Assembly: GCF_003027925.1 (NCBI RefSeq)
Contig: NZ_PYPS01000001.1
Location: forward strand, 248,001-312,000
Source of the DNA: Micromonospora sp. RP3T
GTDB lineage: Bacteria; Actinomycetota; Actinomycetes; Mycobacteriales; Micromonosporaceae
Direction of reading: 5' to 3'
Length of the DNA stretch: 64,000 nt
The translations under genes and the position numbers were made by a program. Shown piece after piece: positions 17,389 to 26,168 of the stretch. Within the stretch, counting starts at the first letter, position 1. Every line of letters begins with the position of its first letter. The notes under the pieces are model-generated. The model was not told the DNA's origin. It worked only from the letters and a program-made list of their open reading frames with translations, and did not search any database.

Positions 17389-17427
17389 GGGGGCCGTACC
17401 TCTACCGGAGGCGTTAACGGGGGGCCC
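17389..17427. repeat. Intergenic GGGGGCC...CCTCTACCGG-GCGTTAA-GGGGGGCCC repeat, copy 2
   Basis: Shares CCTCTACCGGA-N-GCGTTAA and flanking GGGGGCC/GGGGGGCCC with the copy at 61041-61087. Here the left arm is degenerate (GGGGGCCGTA). Confidence 0.7.
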
Positions 17428-17447
17428 GTGCTTGCGGGGCGGCGCGG

Positions 17448-17783
17448 TCAGGGGCGGCGCGGCGGGGCGGCGGGCAACGACGTGGCGGGGGCGTCACGCG
17501 TCACGCGTTGCGCCGCCCGGTGCTTGGCCGCCAGCCGGCCCAGATAGAACAGCGCACCGGCCAGCACGCCCATGTCGTCCAGGTAGATCGGGTCGGGGAG
17601 CAGGTCCACCGGCAGGATCGTGTAGATCAGCGCGCCGTAGAAGGCGACCTTGCCGCCGGCGCCGAGCGCGCCCAGCATGCGACGGGTGCGGACCACCCGG
17701 ATCGCGAGCAGCACCGCGCCGACCAGCGTCGCGGCCGCGACGACGGCGGCGACGACAACGAGCACCCACGTTTCACGGGACAC
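17448..17783 (-). CDS. YkvA-family (DUF1232) membrane protein
   Basis: 111 residues. One N-terminal membrane segment (about 6-28), then the DUF1232 domain with its diagnostic ILPVDLLPDPIYLDDMGVLAGALFYLGRL and a Pro-rich tail. Function of the family is unknown. GTG start. The gene faces the pseudoprotease gene and is 42 bases downstream of the coiled-coil membrane protein gene on the same strand. Confidence 0.82.
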   Translation of the reverse strand: MSRETWVLVVVAAVVAAATLVGAVLLAIRVVRTRRMLGALGAGGKVAFYGALIYTILPVDLLPDPIYLDDMGVLAGALFYLGRLAAKHRAAQRVTRDAPATSLPAAPPRRP

Positions 17784-17824
17784 GACACCACGCTAGCGGA
17801 GCCGGGCCGCCGCCGCCCGGACGC

Positions 17825-18661
17825 TCAGTACGCCGGCACGGCCGCCCGGCCCCGGGCCACCGGCGTCAGCTCCCGGGTGGTCTCCGCGACCGGAGTCGTG
17901 GTCGGCAACTCCCGCGTGCTCTCCGGGCCGGCGAAGCCCACGATGGAGAGTGCCGCCTGCGGCTCGACGACCGGGTGCAGCGCCGCGAACGCCTCCTCGC
18001 GCAGGCTCCGCGCCGCCGCGGCGGCCGTCTCGGCGGCCCGCCAGGCGGCCTGCTCCCGCTCCGACGCGGCACGCTGCCGGGCGAGCAGATTGTCCCGTAC
18101 CAGCCGGCGCAGCAGCAGCTCCTGCTCCACCGGGTGCCGGCTCGGGTCCCAGCCGCGCCCGCCGAGGATGTCGCTGAGCTGCTGCACGCTGATCTCCTTG
18201 CGCCACTGGGCGTCCAGTGCCGCCCGGTGCAGCCAGCGCTCCCGGTCCGCGTACTCGGCCGGGGTGCGGGCGGTCCGGGGCAGCGGCAGGGCCGCGGCGG
18301 CGGCCAGCCGGCGGACGTCCTCCTCCGCCGCCTGGCAGGCGAGCCACGCCGCTTCGGCCTCGTCCTGGGCGGCCAGCCACTCGGCCCGACGCCGTTCGGC
18401 GGTCACCGTCGCGCGGGACGCGGCCACCGACACCTCGTCCGCGTACCGGGCCCGTTCCCGGGTCCGCTCACGGTCCTGCTCGGCCCGGTCGATGCTGCTC
18501 GGCCGGGCGGCGTCGCTGATCCGTTCGCCGAACACCGCGCGGAACCGGGCGGGGCGGACGACGAGCGCGGCGACCACGACCGCCGCCAGGGCGAGCAGGG
18601 CCAGCCAGATCACGGCGGCGGCGGGGACGTCGGGCAGGACGGTGGAGAAGACGGTCTGCAT
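17825..18661 (-). CDS. Membrane-anchored coiled-coil protein of unknown function
   Basis: 278 residues with one membrane segment near the N-terminus (about 13-36, AAAVIWLALLALAAVVVAAL), followed by some 200 residues of Ala/Arg/Glu-rich helices predicted to form coiled coils, and a Thr/Pro-rich end. A single tryptophan-bearing central stretch (REISVQQLSDILGGRGWDPSRH) may be a folded element. No known family recognised. Topology suggests a short outside N-terminus and a cytoplasmic coiled coil. The 142-base gap upstream to 18803 shows no clear signal. Confidence 0.6.
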   Translation of the reverse strand: MQTVFSTVLPDVPAAAVIWLALLALAAVVVAALVVRPARFRAVFGERISDAARPSSIDRAEQDRERTRERARYADEVSVAASRATVTAERRRAEWLAAQDEAEAAWLACQAAEEDVRRLAAAAALPLPRTARTPAEYADRERWLHRAALDAQWRKEISVQQLSDILGGRGWDPSRHPVEQELLLRRLVRDNLLARQRAASEREQAAWRAAETAAAAARSLREEAFAALHPVVEPQAALSIVGFAGPESTRELPTTTPVAETTRELTPVARGRAAVPAY

Positions 18662-18803
18662 ACCAGCACCTCGCGGTGGAACTGTTCACGATCAACGGGT
18701 GGGGCCCGGGCATCGGGCGGAGTGCGCGTCGGCGCGCGACGGGTGCGCGGGTGGGGTGGCCCGTGGTGGGGCCGCGCCGAGGCGACCGGAAAAAGGTGGC
18801 CCG

Positions 18804-19157
18804 TCAGGCGCGCGGCGGCCCGCGGCGGGCGATGGCCGCCCGGCCCGCGTCGTCGGTGAGCGTGACCTCGACGGCCGGGATCGGCGCGACGGACGCGTCG
18901 TCGAACCGGTCGGCGACGGACGGGCCGGTGGCCGGGTGGGTGACCGCCCACGCCGCGGAGGCGCCCGGCCCGGCGACCGACGTGGTCGACGCGGCCTCGC
19001 GGCCGGCGTCGACGGTCGACGTCGCACGGGTGTCGGTGACCGTGACGACGGCGGGACGCGTCACCGTGGCGGCGTCGGCGGAGGTCACGGCGATGCCCTG
19101 GAGACCGGCGATCAGCGCCAGCGTGGTCACGGCCGTGCGGGCGATCCGGCGCAGCAT
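18804..19157 (-). CDS. Small secreted hypothetical protein
   Basis: 117 residues from ATG 19157, with an Arg-Arg-preceded hydrophobic signal sequence (MLRRIARTAVTTLALIAGLQ) and a likely cut after TSADA. The mature part is Thr/Val/Ala-rich with VTVTDTR and VEVTLTDDAGRAAIARR segments, and no cysteines. A GTG start at 19196 is possible, with TTGAGGGG just before it. No family recognised. Confidence 0.5.
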   Translation of the reverse strand: MLRRIARTAVTTLALIAGLQGIAVTSADAATVTRPAVVTVTDTRATSTVDAGREAASTTSVAGPGASAAWAVTHPATGPSVADRFDDASVAPIPAVEVTLTDDAGRAAIARRGPPRA

Positions 19158-19200
19158 CGCCGTCCAGGCGGACGAGGCGAACGCTACGGGCAGCACCCCC

Positions 19201-19216
19201 TCAACCTATCGGTTGA
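19201..19216. promoter_or_regulatory. Palindrome upstream of the small secreted gene
   Basis: TCAACCTATCGGTTGA, 6-bp arms around TATC, five bases before GTG 19196 in a divergent 208-base interval with the lipocalin gene. It could be an operator; no protein can be named. Confidence 0.35.
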
Positions 19217-19404
19217 TGCCGGCCCCCGCAGCTCGACGATCTTCCCGGTTACGTGAGCCGGCCCACGGATCGGTGTGGACGGACCTACTTCTTCGCTTCG
19301 GAGCAGGTCAACGGATGCATCGACGACGATGAGATTGTCGACAGTTTTCGGCCGGTCGGGCGGGGCACACTGGCGCGGACGACCCCCCACCGCGAGGAGA
19401 AACC

Positions 19405-20007
19405 ATGGGCGTACGCCGCACCACCACCGCGCTGGTCGCCGCGCTGACCGCCGCCACCGTCCTGGGCGCAACGCCGGCCCACGCCGCGACCACCTCGGTC
19501 GACACCGGGCCGCTGCGACCGGTGGCCGCCGTCGACGTCGACCGGTACGCGGGCGACTGGTACCAGGTCGCCGCCATCCCGCAGTGGTTCGAGATCCAGT
19601 GCTTCAAGAACGTCAAGGCCCGGTACGACATCCAGCCCGACGGGACCGTCGGCGTCCGTAACACCTGCCGGACGATCCTCGGCACCACGAGCACTGTCAC
19701 CGGCCGGGCCCGGAGCGAGAACCCGCCCGCCGACTCGGCGCTCACCGTCTCCTTCCTCCGGCTCGGCGACCGGTGGATCTACCTGGGCGGCCCGAACTAC
19801 GTGGTGATCGGGCTGGACCCGGAGTACCGCTGGGCGGTCGTCGGCGACCCGGACCGCAGCAGCGGGTTCGTGCTGTCCCGCCAGCCCGCGCTGGACGCGG
19901 CGCAGCTCGCCGACGTGCGGGCCACGCTCACCGACAACGGCTACGACCTCTGCGACTTCCGCACCACCCGGCAGGACGGCGGCGCCCGGGCCGGCGCGTT
20001 CTGCTGA
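19405..20007 (+). CDS. Secreted lipocalin
   Basis: 200 residues. Signal peptide of about 27 residues ending AHA. The lipocalin GxW motif is DVDRYAGDWYQVAAIPQWFE, followed by the strand pattern CFKNVKARYDIQPDGTVGVRNTC, SALTVSFLRL, YVVIGLDPEYRWAVVGDPDRSSGFVLSR (the bacterial Blc-like block), and a C-terminal helix. Four cysteines could form two disulfides. Unlike E. coli Blc it lacks a lipobox Cys, so it is probably released. Binds a small hydrophobic ligand by family analogy. ATG 19405 follows GAGGAGAAACC. Confidence 0.87.
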   Translation: MGVRRTTTALVAALTAATVLGATPAHAATTSVDTGPLRPVAAVDVDRYAGDWYQVAAIPQWFEIQCFKNVKARYDIQPDGTVGVRNTCRTILGTTSTVTGRARSENPPADSALTVSFLRLGDRWIYLGGPNYVVIGLDPEYRWAVVGDPDRSSGFVLSRQPALDAAQLADVRATLTDNGYDLCDFRTTRQDGGARAGAFC

Positions 20008-20045
20008 CGGCCCGGCCCACTTCGGGGGATGCGCGCCCCGACGCC

Positions 20046-20081
20046 GAACGGCGCGGCACCCACCGGGGTGTCGCGCCGTTC
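20046..20081. terminator. Bidirectional terminator between lipocalin and the ESX-locus end
   Basis: 15-base arms GAACGGCGCGGCACC (20046-20060) and GGTGTCGCGCCGTTC (20067-20081) pair with one mismatch around a 6-base loop, between convergent genes. Confidence 0.7.
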
Positions 20082-20093
20082 AGTCGTGCGAGG

Positions 20094-21356
20094 TCAGTGG
20101 CCGTCGATGACCGGCGGCGGGGCGGCCCGGCCGTCCCCCCAGACCATGTCGTCCTCGGTGAGCCAGGTCAGCCGGCCGTCGGACTCGTCGTCGTCGGAGT
20201 TGCCGCGTGCGCCCAGCACCCCGTTGCGGCCGGCCGTCGCGGGCCGCCCGCCGGTGCGACCGGTCGACCTGCCCTCCGGGTCGACGGCCAGGCTCCGGCC
20301 GGAGGTGAGCCGGCCGGTGCCGGCCGCCGAGCGGCTCTCCGCGCCGGGCACGCCGCCGAACCGGCCCGGGGCGGCGGGGTTGGCGGTGCCGGCGAGCGAG
20401 CCGGTGCTCAGCACGCCGGGGCCGCCGAAGAGCCCGCCCGCGCCGGCCGGCGCGGTCGGCTGGGCGCCGCCGGGACCGAAACCCGGGCCGCCGCCGATCG
20501 CCGGGCTGCCGGGGACGGTGGTCAGCGGGCCGGCGCCGGCCAGCGACGTGCCGCTCGGGTCGACAGTGCCGCCGGTCAGGACCGGGCCCGGGGCACCCGC
20601 GCCGGGGCGACCGCCCGGGTGGCCGCCCGGTGTGCCGTCGCCCGGTATGCCGCTGGTCGGGGCCGTGTGGTGCACGCCCGAGGTGGTCGCGGTGCCGTGC
20701 GCCCCGGGGCCGAAGCTGCCCAGGCCCGGGCCGGACGACGGCGTCTTCACCGACGGGCCGTCCTGCAGCGTCGGATCCCGCGGAGCGTGGTGGCCGGGCA
20801 GTTCGCTCCCGGGCGGCTCCGGCGCGACGACCCGGCCGTACGCCGAGAAGTCGTAACCCTCGGCCAGCTTCGCCACCACCCGCACCATCCGCTGGTGCGC
20901 CTTCTCCTGCTCGGCCTCGTCCTGCTGGTGGCCGATGATGCCACCGATCACCGCGCCCGGGCCGCCGCCGAGCAGGAAGCCCTTACCGGCGCCGGAGAGC
21001 AGCTTGTCGTGGTCGTCGGTCTTCTCCGGGCTCTCCGCCTCGGCCTGGGCGGCGCGCAGGTCACCGGCCATCATGTCCAGCGCCTGCCGGATGCCGGTCA
21101 TGCCCTCGGCCAGGTCGCCGGAATAGCCGGCGACCATGGTGAGTCGGCGCTGGAACTCGCGGCTCGCGTCCCCGGTCCAGGTCTTCGCCAGCGCGTCCAG
21201 GTCGGCGGTGAGGTCACGGGACAGGTCGTCGAGCGTGCCCCTGAGGGAGGTCCAGCGGGCGCTCAGCCCGTCGATCTGCGCCGGGTCGCCGGCGTTGACG
21301 CCCTGGTAGAGCTCCTCGTGGCTGACGTGCTCGTAGCGCCGGGTGTACTCAGACAC
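20094..21356 (-). CDS. WXG-like protein with long Gly/Pro-rich tail, probable type VII secretion substrate
   Basis: 420 residues. The N-terminal about 110 residues are a helical hairpin with Trp60-Thr-Gly (LAKTWTGDASREFQRRL), like WXG100/PPE-type substrates. A glycine-rich GKGFLLGGGPGAVIGGIIGH segment (about 125-145) resembles a short membrane-active or glycine-zipper stretch. The last 220 residues are disordered, rich in Gly, Pro, Ser and Thr, ending with an acidic NSDDDESDGRLTWLTEDDMVWGDG. Overlaps the upstream 123-residue gene by eight bases, suggesting a heterodimeric pair as in PE/PPE. Confidence 0.75.
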   Translation of the reverse strand: MSEYTRRYEHVSHEELYQGVNAGDPAQIDGLSARWTSLRGTLDDLSRDLTADLDALAKTWTGDASREFQRRLTMVAGYSGDLAEGMTGIRQALDMMAGDLRAAQAEAESPEKTDDHDKLLSGAGKGFLLGGGPGAVIGGIIGHQQDEAEQEKAHQRMVRVVAKLAEGYDFSAYGRVVAPEPPGSELPGHHAPRDPTLQDGPSVKTPSSGPGLGSFGPGAHGTATTSGVHHTAPTSGIPGDGTPGGHPGGRPGAGAPGPVLTGGTVDPSGTSLAGAGPLTTVPGSPAIGGGPGFGPGGAQPTAPAGAGGLFGGPGVLSTGSLAGTANPAAPGRFGGVPGAESRSAAGTGRLTSGRSLAVDPEGRSTGRTGGRPATAGRNGVLGARGNSDDDESDGRLTWLTEDDMVWGDGRAAPPPVIDGH

Positions 21357-21720
21357 GGGGATCCTCCTTCGGCTGCGTCATCGCCTCGTTCAGCCCGGCT
21401 AGGGCGGCCGCGATGTCGGCCGCGGCGGCGGCGTTGCGGGCCTCGGCGGTCCGGTAGTTCTTCATGATCGTCGCGGTCGCCTCGCGGGCGGCCAGGATCG
21501 CCCGGCGCAGCCGGCCGACGTGCTCGACGTAGCTCTGGTGCGTCTCGGCGTACCGGCGTGAGTTGTCGGTCGCGTCGGTGAACGTGCCCAGCGCGGGGGG
21601 CCGGCACTGCATCTCGGTGTCGAGCGTGCGCAACACCGACTCGGCCTCGTGCAGACGCCGTTCGAGCCGCTTGTGGAAATCCTCCAGGGAGAGAACGTCG
21701 ACTGTGGTGCGCCCGGTCAT
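21349..21720 (-). CDS. Small helical ESX-locus protein, likely partner of the WXG-like substrate
   Basis: 123 residues, two long amphipathic helices (SLEDFHKRLERRLHEAESVLRTL and SYVEHVGRLRRAILAAREATAT) and a YRTAE motif (YxxxE) near the C-terminus, which matches the YxxxD/E secretion signal seen in type VII substrates. No WxG turn. Its stop lies inside the start of the Gly/Pro-rich substrate gene, which supports co-folding. I do not recognise a named family. Confidence 0.65.
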   Translation of the reverse strand: MTGRTTVDVLSLEDFHKRLERRLHEAESVLRTLDTEMQCRPPALGTFTDATDNSRRYAETHQSYVEHVGRLRRAILAAREATATIMKNYRTAEARNAAAAADIAAALAGLNEAMTQPKEDPRV

Positions 21721-21824
21721 GGCGGAATCCCCGTTGTCCTCGTCGAGAGCCGGTGGCCGTGCTCAGATTAGTCGAACCGCGTCCACCCGGTTGACCCTCG
21801 GACGCGACGCTCCACGTCGGCCGG

Positions 21825-23303
21825 TCAGCCGCCCCCGACCTGGGCCGCCGCACCGTCCGGCGGGGCCGGCACGGGTGTCGCGACGCGCTCCGGCAGCGCC
21901 GTCGCGTCGAAGTACGCCATGGCGTCCGCGCGGGCCAGGGTCGGCCCGGTCGGCACCAGCGCCAGCAGCGAGGCGGGCACCGCCACCGGGCGCACGTCGC
22001 CGTAGCCGAGGGCGCTCCGCGCGTCCCCGGCGGCGGTGCCGAGCGGGTAGCGGATCCCCTGCGCGGTGATCAGGTAGACCGTGGCGCCGGCCGCCGGCTT
22101 GCCGCTCTCCCCGGCGGTGGCCTGCACCAACGCGCCCTTGCCGCCGGGCAGCAGCACGCTTTCGGCGGTACGGACCGCGTCCCGGGCACCCTGCCGCGCC
22201 GGCAGCGCGGTCGCCGCGGTCAGCTCCGCCGGCGGGGCGTCGAAGACCTCCAGCGTGGTGGCCGGCGGCTGGCCGGCCGGACCGGACCGGTAGGTGGCGC
22301 AGAGCACGGTACGGCCGGGGCGCACCTCGTGCAGCGTGGGCATCCGGGCCGGCAGCCCGTCCGCCTCCAGCCGCTGGTCGGTGTAGAGCCGGCCGGCCTC
22401 GTCCGGGGTGATCTCGGTGATCCCGCCGCCGCCACCGAGCAGCAGCCGGGCGGTGACCTCGCCGACCGCCGCCAGGCCCTGCCGGGTGAGGACGTAGAAC
22501 TGGCCGGCGGCCTGGTAGACCTGACCGACCCGGGCCGGCCGGTCGGCCACCGTCAGCCCGCTCGGGCCGCCGTCCCCGCCGATCGTGGGCCGGCGCAACG
22601 CCGGGCCCACCGGCACCGCGTTGAGCAGTTGCGGGCCGACCGTGAGGTTGGCCGCGCCAGCCATCCGCAACGCCACCAGCGCCTGCTCGTCACCGGCCAC
22701 GCGCAGCCGGGCACCGCCGGTCAGCAGCCAGCGGGCGTCGCCGGTGCGGACCAGGACGGCCCGGTCGGTGAGCGGGGTGCCGCCGGACAACGGCCGGTCG
22801 ATCAGCAGCCGGGTGGTCGAGCGGCGCCTGTCGTTCGGGTCCGGCACGTCGCAGACCGACCAGGGGAGCCCGACCAGCGACCCACTGTCGGGCAGGTCGT
22901 CCGGCGCGCCCACGATGCCCACCATCCGGCCGCGCGGCCGGTCCCGGATCGACGCCTGCGACACGGTACGCACCGTCGCCGACGCGTCGTCGACGACGAG
23001 CCGGGCCGAGGCGTAGTTGAGCGTCGGGTGCAGCACCCGGTCGTCACCGAACCAGTAGGTGGCGCCGGTCTCCCGCTCGATCACCACCGTGTTCGGTTCG
23101 AGCGGGGCGGAGTTGCTGGTCAGTTGCCCGTACGCGCCCACGCCGCCGAGGACCACCGCCGCGGCGATGACGCTGCCGAAGACCGCCAGGCCGAGCCGGC
23201 GCATCGGCAGGTCGTTGGTCTCCGGGTCACCGGAGAGCAGCGCCGAGACGATGCGCCGGGTGACGAAGTGGTACGCCTGCACCTGATCACGGCGGGTCCG
23301 CAT
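21825..23303 (-). CDS. eccB: Type VII secretion protein EccB
   Basis: 492 residues. Cytoplasmic N-terminus with the EccB hallmark RRDQVQAYHFVTRRIVSALLSGDPE, one membrane segment at about 36-60, and a large periplasmic domain with the R-x-DG-type repeats (GLPWSVCDVPDP, TRLLIDRPLSGGTPL, APTGPTL). EccB forms part of the ESX inner-membrane complex and reaches into the periplasm. Divergent from eccE across a 160-base control region with a 10-bp hairpin. Confidence 0.93.
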   Translation of the reverse strand: MRTRRDQVQAYHFVTRRIVSALLSGDPETNDLPMRRLGLAVFGSVIAAAVVLGGVGAYGQLTSNSAPLEPNTVVIERETGATYWFGDDRVLHPTLNYASARLVVDDASATVRTVSQASIRDRPRGRMVGIVGAPDDLPDSGSLVGLPWSVCDVPDPNDRRRSTTRLLIDRPLSGGTPLTDRAVLVRTGDARWLLTGGARLRVAGDEQALVALRMAGAANLTVGPQLLNAVPVGPALRRPTIGGDGGPSGLTVADRPARVGQVYQAAGQFYVLTRQGLAAVGEVTARLLLGGGGGITEITPDEAGRLYTDQRLEADGLPARMPTLHEVRPGRTVLCATYRSGPAGQPPATTLEVFDAPPAELTAATALPARQGARDAVRTAESVLLPGGKGALVQATAGESGKPAAGATVYLITAQGIRYPLGTAAGDARSALGYGDVRPVAVPASLLALVPTGPTLARADAMAYFDATALPERVATPVPAPPDGAAAQVGGG

Positions 23304-23325
23304 GACTAACCTCCGGGCCGGGTGG

Positions 23326-23375
23326 GCCCGCGACGATCAGGGCCGAACGGCGTCGCGGGCTTCCCTACGATAAGG
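23326..23375. promoter_or_regulatory. Divergent eccB/eccE control region: hairpin and CCTACGAT element
   Basis: GCCCGCGACG (23326-23335) and CGTCGCGGGC (23351-23360) are perfect 10-bp arms; CCCTACGATAAGG (23363-23375) follows and includes a TACGAT hexamer acceptable as an actinobacterial -10 for eccE. The same CCTACGAT octamer recurs twice in the eccD/eccC interval. Confidence 0.45.
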
Positions 23376-23463
23376 GGCCGTCGGGGGTGCGCCGGACCCC
23401 GTCCGCCGCCCGGTGCACGCCTCCACCGGCAGGTGCCCACATGTCCAGAAGGGACGCTCACCG

Positions 23464-24633
23464 ATGACGCAGCTCCAGGCGCCACCCGGTCGTACGGCGA
23501 CCGCCCCCGCCCTGGCGGACCGGCCGGTCACGCCGGCGGACAGGCGACGCCGGGGCCGCCTGGGCCCGTTCGTCGTCGGTCAGCTCGTGGTGGCCGAGTG
23601 CGCCGCGCTCGCCGTCTGGTTCGCCACCGCCGGCCCGGCCTGGCTGCTCGCCACCGTGGCGCCGCTCGCGCTGCTCTCCGTGGTGGCCGCGTTCGCCCGG
23701 CGGGGCGGTCGCTGGTGGTACGAGGACCTGATGCTCCGCCGCCGGCTGCGCCGTCGTCGGGACCGTGCCCGGGGCGCGCTGCCGGCCGGTGACCCCCGGT
23801 TGGCCGCGCTCGCGCCCGAGCTGACAGTGGTGGAGCTGACCGAGCGCGGCACCCGGCTCGGCATCGGTCAGGACGACCGGGGCTGGTTCGCGGCGGTGGC
23901 GCTGACCGGTCGGCCCGCCGCGCCCGCCGGGTCGATCGAGGCGGCGACCGTGGACCGTGCCCTCGCGGTGCTCGCCGACTTCGCCGGCCCGGTCACCCAG
24001 ACCCAGGTCGTCTCGCACACCCTGGTCTGGTACCCGGCGCCGGGGGCGGCCCCGGCCGCGCACCGCACCGTGTGGGTGGCGCTGCGGCTGGCCGTGGGTG
24101 ACGCCCGGGCCGAGACGGTGAGCCGCGGCGGCGGCCTGCGCGGCGTGCACCGGACGGTGGCGGCCGGCGTGGGCCGGCTCGGCAAGGCGTTGCACGCCGC
24201 CGGGCTCGGGCACCGCGTGCTGGGTCGCGACGAGCTGCACGCGGCGGTGGTCTCCGGGGCCGGGCTCGACCTGGCGCCGGAGTCCCCGACCGAGACCTGG
24301 ACCGGCCTGCGCGGGGGCGGCTGGACGCAACGCTGCCTGGCGCTGCGGGTCCGTCCCCACGGCTCGCTGGGCGCGCTGGTGGACGCGGTCACCGCCACCT
24401 CCGCGCCCTCGCACACGGTCGCGGCGGTGGTGCTCCCCGGTGGCCGGCGGCTCCCCCCGCTGCTGCGGGTGGCGGCCATGGACGGGCACGCCGAGGCGCT
24501 GGTGAAGGCCGTCCGGGAGATGGCCCGACGGGCCGGGGTGCCGGCCCGCCCGCTGGACGGCCAGCACGGGCCCGGCGTCTACGCCACCGCGCCGGTGGGC
24601 ACCGCGATGGGCACCGTCACGGTCGAAGGTTGA
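23464..24633 (+). CDS. eccE: Type VII secretion protein EccE
   Basis: 389 residues. Two membrane segments near the N-terminus (FVVGQLVVAECAALAVWF and WLLATVAPLALLSVVAAF), then RRGGRWWYEDLMLRRRLRRRRDR and an EccE-like cytoplasmic domain with LGIGQDDRGWFAAVAL, QVVSHTLVWYPAP and GVGRLGKALHAAGLGHRVLGRDEL. EccE sits at the edge of the ESX core complex. ATG 23464 follows GAAGGGA by nine bases. The 3' end overlaps the convergent eccD stop by 17 bases. Confidence 0.88.
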   Translation: MTQLQAPPGRTATAPALADRPVTPADRRRRGRLGPFVVGQLVVAECAALAVWFATAGPAWLLATVAPLALLSVVAAFARRGGRWWYEDLMLRRRLRRRRDRARGALPAGDPRLAALAPELTVVELTERGTRLGIGQDDRGWFAAVALTGRPAAPAGSIEAATVDRALAVLADFAGPVTQTQVVSHTLVWYPAPGAAPAAHRTVWVALRLAVGDARAETVSRGGGLRGVHRTVAAGVGRLGKALHAAGLGHRVLGRDELHAAVVSGAGLDLAPESPTETWTGLRGGGWTQRCLALRVRPHGSLGALVDAVTATSAPSHTVAAVVLPGGRRLPPLLRVAAMDGHAEALVKAVREMARRAGVPARPLDGQHGPGVYATAPVGTAMGTVTVEG

Positions 24634-26014
24634 CGATCCAGCCGTACGCGCCGCAGACCCAGACGGCCAGCGGCACCAGCGCGACGATCAGCAGGATCTC
24701 GACGATGTCCAGGACCCGCCCCCAGACCGGGGAGATCCGCTTGCCGGCCACGGTGAGCCCGTAGACCAGGCTGATCACGGCCACCACGGTCAGCCCGCCG
24801 AGGATCAGGCCGAGCCGCACCGGCAGCGAGCTCGCGTCGAAGACCGCCGCGGCGACGAGCCCGAGGCCGAGCGTGCCGGCGAGCAGCACCGGGGTGCGTT
24901 GGCTGCGGCCGAGGAACGGGCGGGCCCGCAGCAGCGACAGCAGCGCGAGCACCAGGCAGAGCAGCACCGCCGGGAGCCGACCGTCGGCGGCCAGCAGCAG
25001 CTCCCCGCCGAGCACCAGCAGCGCGACGGTCCACAGCAGACCGGTGAGGAACCCGTCGGCCCGCTCGCTGTCGCGCAGCACGGACGGCCCGTCCACCGAC
25101 TCGGTGTCGGTCTTCAGGTCCTCCGGGCCGGTCGGGATGGACGGCACCGGCAGCCGGGCGAGCCGGTAGGCGAGCATCGGCAGCGCCGGCAGCGCGCCGA
25201 ACGCCACGGCCGACACCACCGCCGCCGAGGCGGCGGCGTCGATGTCGAAGGCCAGGCTGAGCACCGCGCCGAAGCCGACCGCCGCGCCCACGCCCACCGT
25301 GCCGAGGAACCACGGCGTCCGGTCCCCGACGGCGAGCGCGGCGAGCGCGCCGAAGAGCACCACGGCGGTGCCGGCGAGCAGGACGTGCGGGCTGGCCAGT
25401 TCGGTCAGCGGCCGGTCCCCGGCGAGCACCAGCAGGCCGCCGACGCCCGCGTGGCCGACCCCGACCAGGGCCAGCACCGCGCCGGTACGGCTGTCGCCGG
25501 CCGCCCGGGACAGCACCGCGGCACCGATCAACAGGGTCACCGCGACCACCAGGGCGGCCACCGCGCCGGGTAGCTGCGGCGGCCCGGCGAGCAGCGCCGC
25601 GACCGCGCCGGCGGCCAGCGCCGAGGAGGCGAGCAGCACCGCGTACGCGCGGGTGGTGCCCACCTGCCAGGCGCCGGCCCGTTGGGTGGTGGAGGTGGCG
25701 ACGGCGTCCACCACGTCGTCGAAGACGATCTCGGGCGCGGTGGCGGCGCGCGGGTTGAAGTAGAGCACCTCGCCGTCGCGGACGTCGAGCTGCGCGGCGG
25801 TACGCCCGCCGTCGAGCGGCGGCCCGCCGAGGCGGGACAGGCTCCACCCGCCGTGCCCCACGCCCTCGTCGGCGAGCTCCTCGCCGGCGTGGCGCAGCAG
25901 CGTCGGCAGCAGGTCGGCCAGCGGCACGTCGGAGGGGAGGGCCAGGTCCATCCGGGTCCGCGGCGCCACGATCGTGATCCGGCTCAGCCCGCCGGTCGCC
26001 GCCTTCGTCGCCAC
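24617..26014 (-). CDS. eccD: Type VII secretion integral membrane protein EccD
   Basis: 465 residues. The N-terminal about 90 residues form the ubiquitin-like YukD domain ([29 protein letters not shown]); a linker precedes eleven membrane segments that line the ESX pore. GTG 26014 is selected because GAGGAGG lies four to five bases before it. Divergent from eccC. Present with EccB, C, E and MycP it completes the type VII core. Confidence 0.93.
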   Translation of the reverse strand: MATKAATGGLSRITIVAPRTRMDLALPSDVPLADLLPTLLRHAGEELADEGVGHGGWSLSRLGGPPLDGGRTAAQLDVRDGEVLYFNPRAATAPEIVFDDVVDAVATSTTQRAGAWQVGTTRAYAVLLASSALAAGAVAALLAGPPQLPGAVAALVVAVTLLIGAAVLSRAAGDSRTGAVLALVGVGHAGVGGLLVLAGDRPLTELASPHVLLAGTAVVLFGALAALAVGDRTPWFLGTVGVGAAVGFGAVLSLAFDIDAAASAAVVSAVAFGALPALPMLAYRLARLPVPSIPTGPEDLKTDTESVDGPSVLRDSERADGFLTGLLWTVALLVLGGELLLAADGRLPAVLLCLVLALLSLLRARPFLGRSQRTPVLLAGTLGLGLVAAAVFDASSLPVRLGLILGGLTVVAVISLVYGLTVAGKRISPVWGRVLDIVEILLIVALVPLAVWVCGAYGWIVNLRP

Positions 26015-26033
26015 AGTGGCCTCCTCGCGCTCG

Positions 26034-26103
26034 CCTACGATCCGCCCCGGCCGTCGACGTCGTCCCCACGGGTCCACGACGCCTCCGGGAGATTACCTAC
26101 GAT
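26034..26103. promoter_or_regulatory. Divergent eccD/eccC promoter region with two CCTACGAT elements
   Basis: CCTACGAT at 26034-26041 and 26096-26103, both on the plus strand; the second lies 66 bases before the eccC start and is a reasonable -10 element. The repetition across this locus suggests a shared sigma factor, but no clear -35 is seen. Confidence 0.4.
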
Positions 26104-26168
26104 GGCTGTCGCACAGGTCGCCCACCCGACGCTCGCGGCGGTGGCGGACCTGCGGGGAGGGGAGAGCC

